NCBI RefSeq assembly: GCF_019059575.1 | Contig: NW_024881706.1 | Location: 248,001 to 312,000, forward strand | Length of the DNA: 64,000 bases | DNA from: Amphibalanus amphitrite | Lineage: Eukaryota > Arthropoda > Thecostraca > Balanomorpha > Balanidae | Reading direction: 5' to 3' | The notes under the pieces: generated by a model | The model's database searches: none | Seen by the model: the letters and a program-made list of their open reading frames with translations, nothing else | What the model was told of the DNA's origin: nothing | In this document: piece after piece, positions 10,031 through 22,386 of the stretch | How the letters are laid out: each line of letters starts with the position of its first letter | Position numbering within the stretch: position 1 is the first letter of the stretch | Position numbers and translations under genes: made by a program

Positions 10031-12874
10031 TCAGGGGACGACCACCGACACGCCGTCAGATCCTGGCTGTCCGTTCCCTGCCGTCGCTGACGGCAGCGGT
10101 GCCAGCGGACCGACCTGCACGGGGTCCTGGCGGACGCGCTGTCGGCGGCTCGCCAGCCGGGCGGCTGCCAGCTCCAGCAGCAGTGTCAGCAGGCCGAGCA
10201 GCAGGCCGGCCGCGCACAGCAGCAGCGGTCCGTGCATGCTGGCAACGCTCAGCGGCCGCACCACGCGGCCCGAGTGGCACGCCGGCTGGCCGCGGACGCA
10301 CGCGTCCGACCGGGCGCGCAGGCCGAAGTGGCGCACCTGCTCCTCGAACCGTCTGCCGCTGGTCAGTCCGCTGGCCAGCCGACGGTTGGCGAAGGCGAAG
10401 CGCCGCTCCACCAGCGGGTGGTGTTTGGACCACATGCTGCCGAACAGGGTGACACCGAACGCCTCGTCGCCCATGTTGATGTCCTCGAAGAGCGCGGAGC
10501 CGTTGGAGCGTCGCATCACACCCACGACGGTCTCCCAGACGGCCGGCAGCGCCATGGTGTAGGCGGTGCGTCTCCCCAGCAGCGCCTGCGGGATCTTGTC
10601 CGGTGAGGAGACGATCTCCATTTCACTGGCCAGCTTGCGCACGTGTGGGTTAGGAGAGTGAGAGTACACGGTCTTCATGTGTCCGAAGTCGGCCAGCAGC
10701 CGGTAGTTCTGCTGGACCAGGTCGCGGGCGGTGCGCGGAGGGTAATCGCGCGGCACCGTCAGCGCCGTGATCAGGTCGCTGAGGAAGGCGGTGGTCAGGA
10801 TCAGCGACATGGCCACCCAGACGCCCACCAGCGGCCGGTGACGGGCCAGCAGCCGCTCCGCACCCAGCGACACGCTCTGACCCAGCAACATCGCCAGCGC
10901 ATCGCTAAAGCGGACTCCCTGTGAGCCGAGGCGGTGCATCACCACGAGGAGAGCCGCCATCAGCACCGTGCTGACCCCGAGAGCGGCCCACGCGCCCGGC
11001 GACAGCAGTCTCAGCAGCTGGGAGGCGTCCAGCCGCGCCGGCCGGCGCACCGTGACGAACGAGAACGGCACCAGGTAGCGGTTGTCGACCATCGAGACGG
11101 GCAGCTGGTAGATGGCCGACTGCAGTGCACTGTTGGGCCACGTGTGGTCGGCGCCGCCGGACGCCAGCAGCCCCACGGCGCGCAGCGTGGAGCGCGGCAG
11201 GCGGACTGACGTCTTCAGCGGCGGCAGGCGCGCCGTGTCCACAAACTCCAGCGTGGTGTTGTACTGCTGCGCCATCTCCAGCAGCTTCAGCTCCAGCTGG
11301 ATGAAGCGGAACAACGGCATCTGGGTGTGCACGCCCACAGCGGAGCAGGTGCCGTTTTCGGGGGTGGGCCTGCGGCAGTTGTACTGATTGGACGTGTACT
11401 GTACAAAGGCGACACGCAGCGGGGTGCCGTCTGTGACGATGTGGCCGTTGGGCTGGACTCCCGTGCTATAGTCTGTGACCCGCAGACCTCCCGAGGAGCT
11501 CCAGCTGCCGATCTCGCGCACCGCCCGCAGCGCGAACGTCCTGCGGAACAGCCGGCTGGAGCGCTCGGCGCTGCCCGGCAGACGGCCGTCCAGCTGGAGA
11601 CAGAGCGCGTCCGGCAGCCGGTCCAGCTCTGGCCGCAGCAGGGCGGCGCGGCAGTCCAGCCGGCCGAGCAACACCGCCGGCCGCGGCGACCAGTGCGGAA
11701 GCGGCCGCGCGCCCGGCCAGTACTGGCAGCCGGCGCCCTGCAGCAGCGCGCGCGGCAGCATCGGCCGGTCGCGCAGCAGTTCGGCGCGGAACGGGCCCTG
11801 GCAGCGGCGGCAGGTGCGGACCAGGACCGGCGCGTCCCAGAGCGGCGGCCCCGGCGCCGGCTCCGGGGGGAAGTCGCCGCACAGCGTCAGACCCAGGCCG
11901 TCGGCGGCTGTCGGCAGCAGAGCCTGCTCCCGCAGCTGCCGCAGCACCGACAGCTGAGCGGTCAGCGGCAGCACGTCCGACAGCTCCCAGGAGAGCGGAG
12001 TAGCACCCAGAGCGGCCCGGGTCGATTCGTAGCTTCTGGTACCGTCCAGGACATCCCATGAGCCGTTGGAATGCTGATCAAAGTCCGTGGAGATCATAGG
12101 ACGGTTTGGGGATACCAAAGGCCAGCTCGTGGAGTACGACAGGTGGTCTGTGGAGACTAACAAATTAGTCTTAGAGTCGTTGGGAAAATTTGCGGATGGA
12201 AGTTGAAACACTGCAATAGGTTCAGCGCTTTCCTGTGAACTGCGAAAAGGTGATAGCGTTGACAGGTAGTCTGAAGGTGGTTCAGAGTTAGAGGCGACGG
12301 GGCCGCCTTGGAAAGCACGCTCCAGCTGCGAAGAGGTGTCGGGACCGCCTTGAGATGGACGCCCTAGCTGCGAAGACGTGGCGGCACCTCCTTGGAACGA
12401 ACTCTCTAATTGCGGAGAGGAGGCGGCACCTTCTTGAAATGCACGTTCCAGCTGCGAAGAGGTGACGAAGCCGCCTTGGAAAGCATGCTCTAGCTGTGGA
12501 GAGGTGGCGGTATTGCCTTGGAATTTACGATCTAACTGTGAAGAGGTGTCGGGACCGCCTTGGAACGCACGCTCCAGCTGCAAGGAAGTGGTGCTGCCGC
12601 TGGCGGCACTGCCTTGGAACGCACGCTCTAGCTGCAGAGAGGTGGCGGAGCTGCTTTGAATATTGGACTCTCGTTCAGACGAGGTGGCGGCACTGTCCTG
12701 AAACGCACGCTCCAGCTGCGAGGACCTGCGAGCGGAACTACCTCGAAACGTATCCTCTAGCTGCGATGAAGTGGTTGTGGCGGTATCGCCTTGTAGCACT
12801 CGCTCCAGGTCGATCAGCTGCGTCTTTATCACCGTCAGCCAGCAGAGCAGGCAGAGCGCGGCCGCGAGTGTCAT
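10031..12874 (-). CDS. Ionotropic receptor-like channel with N-terminal tandem repeat
   Basis: A single uninterrupted frame of 947 residues. The start at 12874 is the first ATG, has A at -3 (ACCATGA), and opens a signal peptide (MTLAAALCLLCWLTVIKTQ). The frame continues upstream only through a GTG. Residues about 20-194 are some eleven copies of a 14-residue unit of the form SSQLERAFQGG plus three small or acidic residues. A divergent ligand-binding S1 lobe begins near 484. Membrane segment M1 is near 626-647 (AWAALGVSTVLMAALLVVMH), then a pore loop (FSDALAMLLGQSVSLG), M3 near 682-706 (VWVAMSLILTTAFLSDLI), the S2 lobe, and a last membrane helix near 881-908. This order is that of ionotropic glutamate receptors and the protostome ionotropic receptor (IR) family, which serve in chemo-, thermo- and hygrosensation in other arthropods. 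I do not see the canonical glutamate-contacting Arg, so it is probably a divergent IR of unknown ligand. Confidence 0.82.
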   Translation of the reverse strand: MTLAAALCLLCWLTVIKTQLIDLERVLQGDTATTTSSQLEDTFRGSSARRSSQLERAFQDSAATSSERESNIQSSSATSLQLERAFQGSAASGSTTSLQLERAFQGGPDTSSQLDRKFQGNTATSPQLEHAFQGGFVTSSQLERAFQEGAASSPQLESSFQGGAATSSQLGRPSQGGPDTSSQLERAFQGGPVASNSEPPSDYLSTLSPFRSSQESAEPIAVFQLPSANFPNDSKTNLLVSTDHLSYSTSWPLVSPNRPMISTDFDQHSNGSWDVLDGTRSYESTRAALGATPLSWELSDVLPLTAQLSVLRQLREQALLPTAADGLGLTLCGDFPPEPAPGPPLWDAPVLVRTCRRCQGPFRAELLRDRPMLPRALLQGAGCQYWPGARPLPHWSPRPAVLLGRLDCRAALLRPELDRLPDALCLQLDGRLPGSAERSSRLFRRTFALRAVREIGSWSSSGGLRVTDYSTGVQPNGHIVTDGTPLRVAFVQYTSNQYNCRRPTPENGTCSAVGVHTQMPLFRFIQLELKLLEMAQQYNTTLEFVDTARLPPLKTSVRLPRSTLRAVGLLASGGADHTWPNSALQSAIYQLPVSMVDNRYLVPFSFVTVRRPARLDASQLLRLLSPGAWAALGVSTVLMAALLVVMHRLGSQGVRFSDALAMLLGQSVSLGAERLLARHRPLVGVWVAMSLILTTAFLSDLITALTVPRDYPPRTARDLVQQNYRLLADFGHMKTVYSHSPNPHVRKLASEMEIVSSPDKIPQALLGRRTAYTMALPAVWETVVGVMRRSNGSALFEDINMGDEAFGVTLFGSMWSKHHPLVERRFAFANRRLASGLTSGRRFEEQVRHFGLRARSDACVRGQPACHSGRVVRPLSVASMHGPLLLCAAGLLLGLLTLLLELAAARLASRRQRVRQDPVQVGPLAPLPSATAGNGQPGSDGVSVVVP
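12290..12770 (-). repeat. 42 bp coding minisatellite in the receptor gene
   Basis: Coding DNA for the 14-residue repeats. Units are mostly 42 bp with some length variants, all keeping the reading frame. The best conserved part encodes QLERAFQGG. Confidence 0.85.
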
Positions 12875-15800
12875 GGTGTCAGGCCACAGTCGGCCGACCG
12901 CCCTGGCCCTCCCGGACCGCACCACCGGCCTCAGTGACAGACAACGGTCCTATGACCGGGCCAATGCCGCGGCGATCCATCCAGGACGGTGTCAAACGCA
13001 ATAATGGACAAAAACAGGGCAAAACAGTCATCACCGAGTCTGAACTAATCTCACTGTTGCGAGAGTTTGACGAGTTTCTGTGTCTAACTAGTTAGTTGCC
13101 ACTTTGTGGTTGTGGCGGTGATAGTGAGCCATTTAAACTTGTCATCCAATTGTTTCGAGGCCAATAATGGATTGTTTCTAAAAAATGATGAAGGCAGTTT
13201 CCTCGTTAAAATGTGTCAAATCGCACATAATAACGGCATTATTTAATAACTCCATCATTTATCAATTAATTGACATTAGTCATGAAATGCTGTGTTAATT
13301 AATTGGACAGGCAGGTGTAGGTACAGATAGGCTGTAAAATGGTTTATCAGCTGCTCTTCTTCCCATGGGATTCATGTGTGTTATTTCGGCCGAGACTATT
13401 ATTACAATTTATTTCGATCGCAACTATTATCATAACAATCGTCGTTTTTCCAGACGCAGTGCTCATCATTTATTCCGACTGACGCAATCTCCCCTGCCTC
13501 CATTCCGCCCGGTCGCAATGAATCCCTCATCTTCCTGTTTTGGATGCTCTCTGGCGGGAGGCGCGCGTCTCTCCCCCGGAGTCACGTGCGCTCCCCTGCC
13601 GTCTGTCGGTGGGGTCACGTGCCGTCCCGTGCCGTCTGTCACGTGCCGAATTGCTGACGTCGTTATTGGAGCGGCGCGTTCCGCCGGGGCGGAGGGCCTC
13701 CCTGTCACCATAGCACGTTATTCGGCCGTAAACCCAGTCACAGACAGCAGACTGGCCGTTGAGATGTCCTTGGCTTTACCCTGCCAAACGTTGATCAGCG
13801 CCCCACTCGCGGAGCGTCTCTGCCGGATCTGCTGCTGCCATATGTGTCAACTGCCGATGGCGCCTGCAACTCTTTGTAGGTAGCCAGTGGCTTGATCGTT
13901 TTCAAAGAGGAACAATGCCGACACCGCACCCTTGGTTTCTATTATCTTTTACTTTGCATTAAACCACAACAACCTTCTTGTGTGTGCTAATGTGTGTGTC
14001 ACACATCCATGTTGATCAATGGTCATGACTGCTTATTTAGGAACAGTCGATAGTGGCTACTTGTTACCAATTTGCCCAAGTAACAGGGCATGCATTGCAC
14101 CATACAATACAACGATCGCTTCCCGTTTGAGCCATCTGTTCATGTCATGTAAGTTATAACTGAAGACAAATGTCCTTCGCAAATAGGGTTTGTGCGCGAG
14201 CTTCATCACGTAATAAAGAGACTATGCGTGCCTGCGATTTGCCAGCGCAGCTGATTATGCGCCAAAATGGTCGCCATTCGGCGCGGCATTATCATGACAA
14301 CAGCACGAGCCGCGCGGCGTGTGCAGTCGCCGCTCTAATCACACAGCTAACCGTCTGATTTACGGCGGTCATATGACGGCTCGGCACCCGGCGGACCCGG
14401 CCGAGCCACGGCCGCCGGCCGAGAGGGCACCGCAAATTTATGCCCGATAAATCAAAGGCCAACTACAATTTCATCACGGTGCGCTCTGATCGCGGTAAAT
14501 TGCGATTAGTTCCTGGCGTGTGTGCGCCGCAGCGCTGAGTTGGCACTGTGTTCTGCGGCCAGACCCGGCTACAGGGTGGGGAGAGTCCCGTCCTGCAGAG
14601 CACAGACAGAGCCTGCCGCCCCGACCCGTTCCCGGTAAACAACTCAGATTGGAAGACGGCCCTTGGTATGGGCAGCATCTGCTCCGATACGGAATCCCAG
14701 CCGATAATAGAATCGCAGGGAGCATGCTAACACTGAACAGTGAACACTGATTGATTTCGAATGTTGCTTTGAACGGATTTACAAAAAGTGGACTTTTCAG
14801 CGAGGACAAAAGTGTTGCTGTAGGTAATAAAGGTATAAAGGTGCTGTTGCTGTAGGTATAAAGGTAAAATGGGCATATGTATGTAAAATATTGCTTGAAA
14901 GCTCTCATAATGGCCGATAAGACACTAGACTGTTTAAGTGATGTTAACTAAAAAGTCATTTCGCGTGGCACCGTCTATTCTTCCATTTTCTCAGACTTCA
15001 GACATGTTTTTGCCAAACTCAATTGATATTCAACAGAAACCTGTATATGTAAAACGACATCGACGGCCATGACAACTTGACGAAACCCCGAGACTGGGAA
15101 GAGACATTTTTATCCGCCTCTGGGTTAGCTAAAGAAACGCATCAGCATTTTTTCTTTCTCAATAGGTAAGTCTAATTTCTAGCACTAGCTAAAGTGTGTG
15201 CTTCCGAGACATATCGTCAAACAGACCATCAATCTCTTATTCAGCGTATCCTGAATGTGCCTGCTCAGATTTTGTGTCTGTTTTCGGCGGGGCCATCAGC
15301 GGCGGGACGACCTAATCGGATTCGCGCCATCATCACGTGTTATTGTCGCATTTGTCTGCGGCGTCTGTGGCGCACATGGCGTGTGAGTGCGGCGTTCGCA
15401 GCGCCCCGCGGCTCCCCGGCTCCCCGGCTCCCTCCCCGGCTCCCCGGCTCCCCGGCTTCCCTCCCCGGACAGACGGACGGCGACAGAGGCGACCGTTCGG
15501 CTCTCGGCGGCAGAGCGGCGAAACCAGTCGCACTCGGCCTGGGTGGCCGGCCGCCGCGCCGCAATTCAGCACCGCGCTGTGCGCCCCAGGCTTGGAGAAA
15601 GAGAAAAAAAAAACGCTCAAGCATAATCCGATGTCTGTTGTCTGTAGACTGTAGAGTCGCACTTCTTAGATAGACAAGCCCGTCAGGCAGACTGGTCATA
15701 GGTCTCGGTTTATGGCTGAGTTGAATACAAATATGACTTGCCAAAATCAAAATGCGAAAGCTTGAACAATCCTGACCTGTTGAACTCAAAATGCCTAAGG

Positions 15801-18203
15801 CTTGGCCTGCGATAGTTCCAGTCGTCCATTTCAAGACACTGTTGGCCAGGACGGATAGCTGGCGCTTGGCGGTTGGACAATGGACATTGACTCCATGCCG
15901 TTATAGCCGTTGTAAAACTAACAAACCGACAGTCGCCATCAGGGTATGTGCACCCTGATGTACGGTTTCTCTTTAGGTTTATACTTGAATGAGCTCGGCC
16001 CTGCGACGGTTCGATTATTTAACGCTCAAACGGTCGCACTTGAAGGAGTTCACGCGTGGCGTCGGTGACACTGGTGTAATAATGCAGCTGGAGTCTCATA
16101 GATCAACGGCGCGCTATCCATACAGAGAAACCAGCCGCCGCGGATAGAATTCGGCCGGCGCCGGCTGACTTATGGATGCCGCCAATGTGTCAGTGTCAGG
16201 CGCTATTTCTGTCAGGGGACACTGAACGTTTTCGCAGGGGTAATACTGGCCTAAAATAGGTATAAGTTGATTTGCTACGAGCAGTCGAAGGTGGTGTTGA
16301 CATTTTTTATTCGAACGAATCGTTCTTTAGTGAGCTTGAATACAATTAGGTCTACGGATAACAAAGCGGCACCCTGTATTTCACCGGCGTTTTGTGGAAC
16401 TCCTATTGCCCTGACCTCATCTCTATTGCCTATGATGCTATCCGTCTGATTTTGGCGACGATGAGTGGCTGTTTATTTGCCAAGATATGTCTTTTTTTAT
16501 TTTATTCAATGTGTTTGCAGTTTGGTGATGATAATACTTGCAAGGAAAAATCATCGTGATGTGATATCTAACCTTGTGCTAAGCCATACATGTAATTTTT
16601 GTGAAAAGAGAAAAGGGCATTTCATGGTGGGCCCTACAACTTTTGCCTTATAGCCTAAAGCCTCAGCCTTATAGCCTTATATTTAAACGCCTTATAGCCT
16701 TTCGTATAGCTAACTTGTCACATGCTAAGCACTGTGCAATGTGCATATGTAAAACGAATAGGATGGTATTCGCTGATGCAGGAATTTGTCTTCCGCCTCG
16801 GGTCCAGCCATTCCAGGCCATTGGTCATGCCCGACAAACACAATCTGCTAATAGCCGGCATCGGATTCACACGCGCGCTGCTCGCATTAGATACCGAGAT
16901 TAAAGGCCATCGGTCTTGGCTTCCAGCCGTGCTGCGGAGAACAGATGTGTCACGGTTAGGCGTCGTCCGTGTAAAATATACGGCCCACATCAGCCCAGCC
17001 GAGGATTCTCAGTACTGCTAGACTGGTGCAGTGGTGCGGCTCTGGTTAAACGTTCCCTGCAATACTGGAGACGGTATGTCCATCGTGAACACTCTCGTTT
17101 GGACAATTGTTGTGAAACGTCCAAACAATTCGTAGATAGATCGATCCAGCTACTAATTATTGTTTTGTTTCTAAGTAGCGCAAATCCCAACACCCTAAGG
17201 AAAATACCCAGCAAGCATATCTTTATGATTTTATAGAAAAGCGTTTGTAACGATTCCTGAATGAGCAGTTTACCGTGAACCTGATTTAAAGCAACACTTT
17301 CGCTAGACGTTCCGATTATTGAATTAATTTTCATTCACCCAGAATATCGAACATCATTGTATTGACAAGTAGGTAACGTGTTGAGGGTAAAGTTCGAACT
17401 CGAAGTTGAATGCTTGAATAGGTTCCTCCACACCAAACTAAGTCATGATTACCGGCGGCCAGCGGTAACTGCTTACAGCATTTGATCTTTGTATCGTCAA
17501 ATGATTGATCTCTGACTCATGTAGTAGAGTTTATCTTCTTTATTGTCGTCGCAGGAGCCAGGGTGGTCCCCATTCGGGTACTCCCGCGGGTCACTGAGCT
17601 CCGGCGGTGGAGCAGGCGTGGCGCTGTTATACCCCGCGCTCAATCGACCGACCCGGCGGCAATTACGGCGGGTTATTGACCGTCATCGATACGTAATGAC
17701 GGACACGGGACGGCGGATGACGCCGCTCGGTCGGTGGATGACGCCATCTGAGGCCTCTTGCACCAAACTACCTAGCTAGGTAAAATCGAAAAAAAGGTTT
17801 CAGAATAAGCTAATCTAACGGTGGTAAATTTGTTTGCAATAGCCCAATACATCATCTTACATGTGCTTGCTAAATTTTGCACGCAAATTGTTACATTTGA
17901 GACTTGGACTGGGTAAACGATGCAAAATAATCCAAGCATTGGTGCAAGAGGATTTTGGTGCAAGAGGCCACTGTTTGTGCTCAGCTACGACGGTAGATGC
18001 GGTGAATGACGCCGCCTGTTTGCGCTCAGCCCGGCCGGGATAGCGCTTCTGTAAACTGACGAACGGCGCCGCTGTAGAGCGAGGGCTATTGTTTGGATGG
18101 GATGAATGACACCCCACGAGACGGCTTTTGAGTGAAAGGGGAAAGTGTGACCGGCTGGGACGATGGGTAATTACGGAGTGAGCGAAGCGAGCGTAGTCTT
18201 TCC
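12875..18203. other. Intergenic; no gene recognised
   Basis: This holds the promoter side of the receptor gene and then about 5 kb without a convincing exon. Short GC-rich tandem motifs (CCCCGGCTC-type) lie at about 15403-15470, where open frames on both strands are low-complexity. Confidence 0.45.
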
Positions 18204-18633
18204 AGGCCGCCCCACACCGGACCTCGCATGCGGGTTGCGAGTTTTTGGGTTTTCGGGTTTCTTCAAAATCAAATAATACAATCTAAGCTGAGTGACCCAC
18301 ACTACCATCTAACAAGCGAGTCTGCATGTTTTTAGCTTGCAAGCGACCTTGCATCGCATTCCAAAAGTTGATTTTGAGTCAACTTTCGATTTTCCTCGAG
18401 CTGCGAGGTCTGCGAGTTCTGCGAGGTTTGCGGGTTTTTCGTTGGAGTCGAATTTTGGTTCGTTGCGCTGGTATTGCGACTATATGTAAGTTTCTGAAGG
18501 TGTACCGGCTTCCTTGCATTCATGAATTTACCATAAGGTAGCGGTCTAATCACTCTATGAATTAGTATTATGCTCGCAAACTAAAAACCCGCAAACCCGC
18601 AACCCGCATGCAAGTTCCAGTGTGGGGCGGCCT
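18204..18633. mobile_element. MITE with AGGCCGCCCCACAC ends
   Basis: About 430 bp with inverted ends. The left begins AGGCCGCCCCACACCGGA and continues GCATGCGGGTTGCG; the right end is the complement with a few changes, giving about 45 bp of inverted similarity. The interior has GCGAGGTCTGCGAG-like short repeats and no coding potential. A target duplication is not obvious, so the superfamily is left open. Confidence 0.7.
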
Positions 18634-18679
18634 TAAGATTAACGGAAATTTCTGAGTATGAGCGGCCGGCCGGCCGGCC

Positions 18680-19240
18680 GTGCGGACGCTTTTGCGAGGC
18701 TTATATCTCAGCAACCACTTGACCGATTTACACGCGGTAATTTTTGTAGGGTAGCTTCATTCCTTCTACCAAGTATTGGACTATTCCCGATGCATGTGGG
18801 TGACCCCTTATGCACGTGCCACGTGCAAAACGAAGAGATGTCAGTTTTGTAATTGTTGCAATATCTCGGTAACCACTTGGCCGATTGCGCTGAAAGTTGG
18901 CATGTAGGTAGGCACCCACTAGGCACTGCATATCCATGTGCCAGAGTTCGGGTGCTGCTGCACGTGCGCACGTGCAGGGGTCGTTTCCAGATCTCGAAAA
19001 CGGCCGAACCGATGGCGCTCAAATTTGGTACACGGTTAGGGACCAGTTAGTAGGGTGCCGTGCACAAGTCAGTTGGGACCCATTTTGCACGTGCGCACGT
19101 GCAGGGTGCCGCTTCCAGATCTCGAGAACGGCTGGGCCGATTGTGCTCAAATTTGGCACATCGCTAGAAACCGGTTAGTAGGGTGCCGTGCACAAGTCAG
19201 TTGGAGGTACCCCTCGAAATTTCGCACGTGCAAGGCTCAC
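18680..19240. repeat. Diverged tandem repeat, about 120-165 bp units
   Basis: Four units share the pattern ATCTCG-n-AACC...CCGATT...CTCAAATTTGG, near 18706, 18871, 18993 and 19117. Each is followed by GTGCACAAGT or GCACGTGC motifs. The last two units are the most alike and share GTAGGGTGCCGTGCACAAGT. CACGTG palindromes occur repeatedly. Confidence 0.8.
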
Positions 19241-19781
19241 CCTCTCGCTCGCTCCGTTAGTCGCCCCAAAAGGCGTTTTACTGGTTGTATACCGACATCT
19301 GGGTAATAGATGTCAGTTAAATTGTTTGTTATTGTCACGGACACCCGTTCGACTTCTGTCTGACCTCGATATGCACCTTTGCACTTCTGATTGTTGCCCC
19401 GTAGAGCTCAATGCAAAGCTCAATTAAAAGTCACCGCCACCGGAACCTGTAAATACCCTCGAAATGCCTGCGATGGCGCATTGGCCTTTCGGTCACCTTT
19501 AAATGTCGTTTGTGTTCTGACGCTCCCGCCGCGCTGATCACAGACGGAGGCGGCGAGCCGCGCACGGCGGCGGGGACAGACCCTCCGCGATGCGGACCAC
19601 TCGGGCTGATTGTGGCGTCTGGAGGGCCCAAATGTCAGCCGGCTGGGCCAGGTGGGTGGCAAGAGGAGCAGAGGAGACGGTACACCCAGGAACGAGGTGC
19701 TTCGGCGGCAGACAGCCGTTTGGGGAGGGCCGCCGGTGGAACTTTTCAGACACGATGTCGCAAAGTTCACTGGGCCATATA

Positions 19782-20569
19782 CAGGGTGATCCAAAAAAAT
19801 TGGAACCCCTAACTTAAAATGTCTGTAACTCCGAAAGTTTTCACTTTATTGACAAATTGCAAACACCATTAGAAAGAACGTTCAATTTTCTATAACACCA
19901 AGTTGATTGTACTTAACTATTACTATAAATATTATCTTAGACTTATGCCTATAAAATTTGTGTCACGAAACTCGGTGAAACGGATTTGAACATTATGCGC
20001 AAATCAGTGATTGAATGTTTGCCGTTCTGACCATGTCGCATGTTAGAGGTTCATGAAAAAATAGCTCATTCACGTGCTATTGTAAGGAAAGGAAAGGCTG
20101 ACGGCCTGCTGGGACCAGTTGTCCCAGAGTCCGCTGGCCTGCGCAGTCGGAGCCGTCCCCAAGCGGCTGCAGGCCTGCGTGAGGGCCCACGGAGAGCACA
20201 TGCTAGGATGAAGAGCGGAAGCTAGGATGCGTGTATCTGTTCTACCGTGTGCTTCTGTGTTAACTTTTATGTAATGAAATTGAACTTGGATGTGGTATTA
20301 TTCGCAAAAAAAAAACAACAACAGATAGAGTGTTTTTTGTTTCAGTGCATTGTTAACATTTGGCGATTTCGTTTCACTCAGTTTTCTGACGCTCATTCCA
20401 AAAGCTAATAGTGTGCCAATGCTTTACAACATACATGCACCAATTTGACGTGATTTTATAGAAGATTTAATACTCTTTCTAATGGTGTTTGCAATTTGTC
20501 AATAAAGTGAATACTTTCGGACTTATAGACATTTTAAGTTAGGGGTTCCAAATTTTTTGGATCACCCTG
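19782..20569. mobile_element. Mariner-like deletion derivative (788 bp)
   Basis: TA duplications flank inverted repeats more than 80 bp long. The left end starts CAGGGTGATCCAAAAAAATT and the right end is its complement (...GGATCACCCTG). Ends of this CAGGGTG type with TA duplications are typical of Tc1/mariner elements. Most of the transposase is gone, leaving only a C-terminal remnant. Confidence 0.85.
20104..20221 (+). pseudogene. Mariner transposase C-terminal remnant
   Basis: A short plus-strand frame ends with a block reading VGAVPKRLQACVRAHGEHM before the stop at 20219. This matches the usual end of mariner transposases (a-x-P-x-RL-x-x-C-x-x-x-x-G-x-x-F). The catalytic domain is missing, so it cannot be active. 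Confidence 0.7.
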
Positions 20570-20639
20570 TATAGGCTGGGGTGAGGCCAGACGCTCGGTA
20601 CTTAGTTTATGCCGCTTATCGCAAGGGTGAAAGGTGGGC

Positions 20640-20715
20640 AATACATGTATATGTAAACATGCATACATGTATATGTATATTTCATATATGTAAATACATA
20701 TACATGTATATGTAT
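20640..20715. repeat. ATACATGTATATGTA-type AT-rich repeat
   Basis: Several overlapping self-complementary copies of TACATGTATATGTA. Simple sequence that can extrude hairpins. Confidence 0.8.
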
Positions 20716-21805
20716 TATGTAGTAATAGGTAATAGGTATATTCCATAATTGCAGGCAGCAATAATTATGGTTTGCTTATCATGCATGCATAAATATATGA
20801 TACTTATAATTATTAAATAAATGCTCGGTGCTTGGATATGGAAACCACACATAGGTATAACGCCTGATAAAAAAAACATAAATTGAATTTCGTCCCACTC
20901 CCTTATGTGTCATTCATTACCTACCGTCAAAGATTCATCAAAATCGTCGTTTTTACCAAACTTATATAGAATTTAGGGAAGTTAAATTGTCCTTCAAACC
21001 GTTAGTTTTTTTTCAGCGTCACTGAGCATTGCAAAAGCTGTTGAATATCGTTAGCATTTATTGGATCCTTAACACTTAATTTCGTTGTAAAATACGGCTA
21101 CTTTGCACGTCAGTTTGGACCAACATATGGCCGGTAACGTGAAGCCCTTAAGCCGGTGATTACCCAACTTTCACTGAGGTAGCACGGGTAACAAAGCCTC
21201 GCATTGCGTGGCTACAAGGTCATAACGGGTACGTTTTATGTGGCGTCGCTCAGTCTCGATCCGGTCCTCCTTCTGTCCGCTATCTCCCCTCTGCATTGTC
21301 TCTGGCCAGCATAAAGCGCCGAATGGGCCTGGGATTTCGGCCATCGCGCATACCGATCTGATAACTCAGAGACGGGGTAAGTAATGCGCTCTCCGATCTC
21401 GGCTGGGACACGTCCGGAGAAAAGTCCTGGTTTCTGCAGCGGACGGTGGCGGTCGCCAGTTTCTTCGTTCTCTGGCCGAGGTTCGGAGAGTGTCGCAGCG
21501 AGGCCGGAATATTTCACACATATTGTCACCGGTAGTCGATATTCGATGCTCTGCCTCGCGGGACCGAGCGTCATCAAAAGGCCTTTGATGTTCCCCCGGG
21601 AAATATGCAATCTATCGAGAGGAATAGTGTCGCGCGCGCATGCAAAAATGCAGACTCAGTTCGGCGCGGGTGCTCGAGGGACGGTTGAAATGTTAAATAG
21701 ATAGGCCGGTCTTGTGGCCTATGTTGGCTATATTTCTGTCGCAGCAAAGCTCCGCAAAATCCGCATCTAAGGCACGAATAAAAGCACACATTCCACGTCA
21801 TAGGC
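20716..21805. other. No gene recognised
   Basis: AT-rich, then GC-richer spacer. Open frames at 21236-21704 overlap on both strands and show no recognisable protein. Confidence 0.4.
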
Positions 21806-21919
21806 GATGGAACGGGGAGGGCACCGGGGCACCGTGCCCCCCTTTGATTTTGGCATTTTAACATTAGCCCTATGGGCGTTGCATGGAAAAAATGGGACCA
21901 AAAGTCGGCAGTGCCCCCC
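21806..21919. repeat. Short dispersed repeat, copy 1
   Basis: A GGGCACCG...GTGCCCCCC-bordered unit whose core TTTAACATTAgCCTATgGGCGTTGC is shared with the copy at 46817-46955. Borders are approximate. Probably a small MITE. Confidence 0.45.
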
Positions 21920-22148
21920 TTAATTGAGGGTGTTCCGCCGCTACTGTCCATGCTTCATGTTGGCGACGCTTTCGTTCGAATCTCCTTTCATGGTGTGGAC
22001 TGTATTTAATCGCGCATCGCACAGCATTCGGTTGTTTGGTGACCGAGATCCAGGAGGAAAATGGTTAAATTGGAAAATTGGGAAAATAAATGTTATAACC
22101 TATCACGTTAGCCTAGTTAAGATCCAACTAAATATTGGATACAGGATA

Positions 22149-22386
22149 GAGCGCCGGATGCCGACGACTAAGGAACCTCCTTCTTAGGAAGTATATTTGG
22201 ACCTAATAAAAGAGCGCCGGATACCGGCGGCAAAGGAACCCCCTTCTTAGGGTTTATGTTAGGGCCTAAATAAGAGAGCGCCGGATACCGACGTCAAAGG
22301 AACCCCCCTCTCAGGGAGTGTGTTAGGGCCTAAATATAGAGCGCCGGATGCCGACGACAAAGGAACCCCCTTCTTAGAGAGTTTAA
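22149..22386. repeat. Four-copy tandem repeat, about 68 bp units
   Basis: Each unit begins GAGCGCCGGAT(A/G)CCG, followed by AAAGGAACCCCCTTCTTAG and TTAGGGCCTAAAT. The fourth unit is cut by the TTAA insertion of the next element, so the array predates that insertion. Confidence 0.85.

Noticed and set aside
11327-12061. Long plus-strand open frames opposite the receptor gene
   Set aside because: They are antisense shadows of a GC-rich coding exon, rich in Arg/Ala/Gln with no family features.
12875-12925. Longer receptor N-terminus starting at 12925
   Set aside because: The codon there is GTG, not ATG. The ATG at 12874 has a good context and opens the signal peptide.
22149-22386. CRISPR-like array
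   Set aside because: The units are contiguous diverged tandem repeats without unique spacers, and the genome is eukaryotic.
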